Source: JBAYDV01 sp041672845
GTDB taxonomy: Bacteria; Bacteroidota; Bacteroidia; Bacteroidales; UBA932
Direction: 5' to 3'
Assembly: GCA_041672845.1 (NCBI GenBank)
Contig: JBAYYV010000004.1
Span: 161,934 to 225,933 of the forward strand
Length of the DNA stretch: 64,000 bases
Notes under the pieces: generated by a model
Told to the model about the DNA's origin: nothing
Databases searched by the model: none
Seen by the model: only the letters and a program-made list of their open reading frames with translations
Shown: positions 62,890-64,000 of the stretch, in pieces
Numbering within the stretch: the stretch's first letter is position 1
How the letters are laid out: every line of letters starts with the position of its first letter
Made by a program: the position numbers and the translations under genes

Positions 62890-63026
62890 GCGGTAACGTG
62901 GCTCGGGTTGGCGTAGTTCGCATAGCGAATTACATTAACTCTATGTTATCTGTCTGTCCCGAAGGGCAGACAGATGGCTCCAATCCGAGCCACGTTATCT
63001 GCAAGCCCAAAGGGATTGCAGATAAC
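62890..63026 (-). repeat. ORF-less hairpin cassette, copy 1
   Basis: The unit is bounded by GCGGTAAC (62890) and TTGCAGATAAC (63016). Outer arms TAACGTGGCTCGG... (62894-62911) and ...CCGAGCCACGTTA (62980-62997) form an 18-bp stem with one mismatch. Inside are TTCGC/GCGAA and CTGTCTG-CCC/GGG-CAGACAG hairpins. GTTATCTGCAA (62994) and TTGCAGATAAC (63016) are an exact 11-bp inverted pair around 11 bases. A second copy, identical except at one base, starts at 63872. Confidence 0.85.
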
Positions 63027-63152
63027 GGTAAATTGTATGAGTAGTGGCAGACTGCGTGGCACTTTCCTGTCAAGTTACAAGAAAATTGAAGCGGGCTACA
63101 ACCCTTGCATTTACTACTGAATAGGCTATTATTTTTATACATTGTTACCAGC
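63016..63152 (-). repeat. attC-like element D1
   Basis: About 137 bp between TTGCAGATAAC (63016) and GTTACCAGC (63144), directly after the stop of the DUF3223-HNH gene on the minus strand. Its right half is closely related to element A. A 70-codon frame across this element is an artefact of the repeats. Confidence 0.75.
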
Positions 63153-63157
63153 TTTTT

Positions 63158-63850
63158 TTAATCTATTCGTAAATCTTTTTTCTGTCTCTTTACTCTTGCC
63201 TGAGATGCTCTGCCTGAATTTTTAGTTTTCCTTACAATCCTAAGATTCGCTTTCTCTTTATGATATTCTCTGAATTTTTGAGAAATTTCATCATTTTCAA
63301 ATCTATAAACGCCATCAAGAATTTCAATATATTCAATCGTTGTTATGTCAATTTGATTTACTTCGATAAATCTGTCAACAATTACTGAAAATGTATTTGG
63401 TTGCCTATGGTCTATAACCAAATCTTCCCATTTGCATAAATCTCCTGTTTCTTGACATTTTACTTCTCCTTTTTTTGAATTGTCTTTGAAATATTGATAT
63501 TTCACTTTATTAATATCATCTTGAATAATATCTCTGCAAGTATTACTAAACCTAGTCAATGGAGAGTTATTCCCGTTTATACACTTTATGTAAGAAAAAG
63601 CCTCTAATTCTGAATTATTGTCAAGTATGTGAAATGCTTTTGTTTTATATTTTGGTATTTTATCAACTACAATCTCTTTAATTCCGTTGTTAAATTTTCT
63701 TTTGCAATCTGGATGTATGCTTAATAATTCAATAATTTTTTCTCTGTCTTTTTCATTTAAGGTCTCGCCAAACTTATACGAGTTTAGAATCTCCTTGTAA
63801 TAATTCAGAGCATCTTTTTTGTACTTAAATTCCTTCTTTCCTATTTGCAT
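63158..63850 (-). CDS. DUF3223 (DCL-like) protein with HNH nuclease-like domain
   Basis: A 230-residue cassette protein. Residues 1-95 resemble DUF3223/DCL (IGKKEFKYKKDALNYYKEILNSY; LLSIHPDCKRKFNNGI). The C-terminal half looks like an HNH endonuclease: CQETGDLCKWEDLVIDHRQP with the Asp-His pair near 153-154, and the late NLRIVRKTKNSGR segment, where relatives have asparagine and histidine. The two CxxC-type cysteines expected for a zinc knuckle are reduced to Cys134 and Cys140-like positions. DUF3223-HNH proteins are found in defence and mobile contexts; activity is inferred. Confidence 0.75.
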   Translation of the reverse strand: MQIGKKEFKYKKDALNYYKEILNSYKFGETLNEKDREKIIELLSIHPDCKRKFNNGIKEIVVDKIPKYKTKAFHILDNNSELEAFSYIKCINGNNSPLTRFSNTCRDIIQDDINKVKYQYFKDNSKKGEVKCQETGDLCKWEDLVIDHRQPNTFSVIVDRFIEVNQIDITTIEYIEILDGVYRFENDEISQKFREYHKEKANLRIVRKTKNSGRASQARVKRQKKDLRID

Positions 63851-63868
63851 CTTCTGTCTCTTTAAATT

Positions 63869-64000
63869 GCTGGTAACGTGGCTCGGGTTGGCGTAGTTCG
63901 CATAGCGAATTACATTAACTCTATGTTATCTGTCTGTCCCGAAGGGCAGACGGATGGCTCCAATCCGAGCCACGTTATCTGCAAGCCCAAAGGGATTGCA
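63869..64000 (-). repeat. ORF-less hairpin cassette, copy 2 (cut by the window end)
   Basis: Starts with GCTGGTAAC (63869), the complement of the GTTACCAGC found at the other end of the DUF3223-HNH cassette. From 63872 to 64000 it matches copy 1 (62892-63020) over 129 bases with one difference (A at 62972, G at 63952). It continues past the window. Confidence 0.88.

Noticed and set aside
62930..63142. A 70-codon minus-strand frame between the RhuM and DUF3223 cassettes
   Set aside because: It runs across two hairpin elements and would be encoded by recombination-site sequence; no domain resemblance.
59206..64000. Prophage or insertion sequence
   Set aside because: No transposase, integrase, capsid or terminase is visible, and the unit ends differ from unit to unit, unlike the terminal repeats of one insertion sequence.

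Overview
The window reads as the chromosome of a low-GC anaerobic member of the Bacteroidales. The evidence is a SusC/SusD pair, the fused MurF-alanine racemase, Nqr together with 2-oxoglutarate:ferredoxin oxidoreductase and a membrane pyrophosphatase, rubrerythrin, DUF4369/TlpA and LysM lipoproteins, and no Shine-Dalgarno-like spacing. A Bacteroidetes-type TAnnTTTG -7 element lies in front of many genes. The species cannot be named from the sequence alone.

Layout. 0.6-5.4 kb: a SusC/SusD outer-membrane uptake pair ending in a strong terminator. 5.4-19 kb, minus strand: tlpA-like/murI/hppA, then gdhA, then nadK-uppS-bamA-skp-korA-korB. 19-24.5 kb, plus strand: pdxJ, an OmpH-like lipoprotein, a GT4 glycosyltransferase, purC and a LysM protein, the last three joined by 1-4 bp overlaps. 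24.4-25.5 kb: a gene-free gap filled by two tandem arrays, one of them a 72-bp mosaic repeat. 25.5-34.6 kb, minus strand: a tight seven-gene run trxB-bamD-rpoZ-coaBC-recN-nagB-pepP, then a Gate-domain membrane protein and a lone receiver protein. 34.9-44 kb: rubrerythrin, murF-alr, an FHS sugar transporter with a ROK kinase, tRNA-Pro(CGG), a DUF6051 hydrolase, a membrane LytTR regulator and a DUF4493/DUF6359 lipoprotein. 44-52 kb: a large multi-domain FAD/iron-sulfur oxidoreductase, a papain-like protease with a small lipoprotein, and a UvrD/PcrA helicase. 52.3-58.2 kb: the complete nqrABCDEF operon, followed by a DUF2027-Smr protein.

From about 59.2 kb to the window end the character changes. 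Unrelated genes, all on the minus strand, are separated by higher-GC hairpin elements. Each gene unit starts (minus strand) with GTT plus a short unit-specific sequence and ends with the reverse complement of that same sequence plus AAC. The unit-specific ends match over 8-11 bp, and the bodies between units resemble each other. This is the organisation expected of integron gene cassettes with attC sites. Four gene cassettes and two copies of an ORF-less hairpin cassette are visible; no integrase lies in the window, and the array runs off the right edge. The cargo is a glycine-zipper membrane protein with a poly-A frameshift, a DnaQ exonuclease-BRCT protein, a RhuM protein preceded by a 43-residue methylase-like tail, and a DUF3223-HNH protein.

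A second recurring theme is short tandem duplication (18-24 bp) at gene ends, seen after rubrerythrin, at the end of the LysM gene, inside the murF start and in two intergenic gaps.
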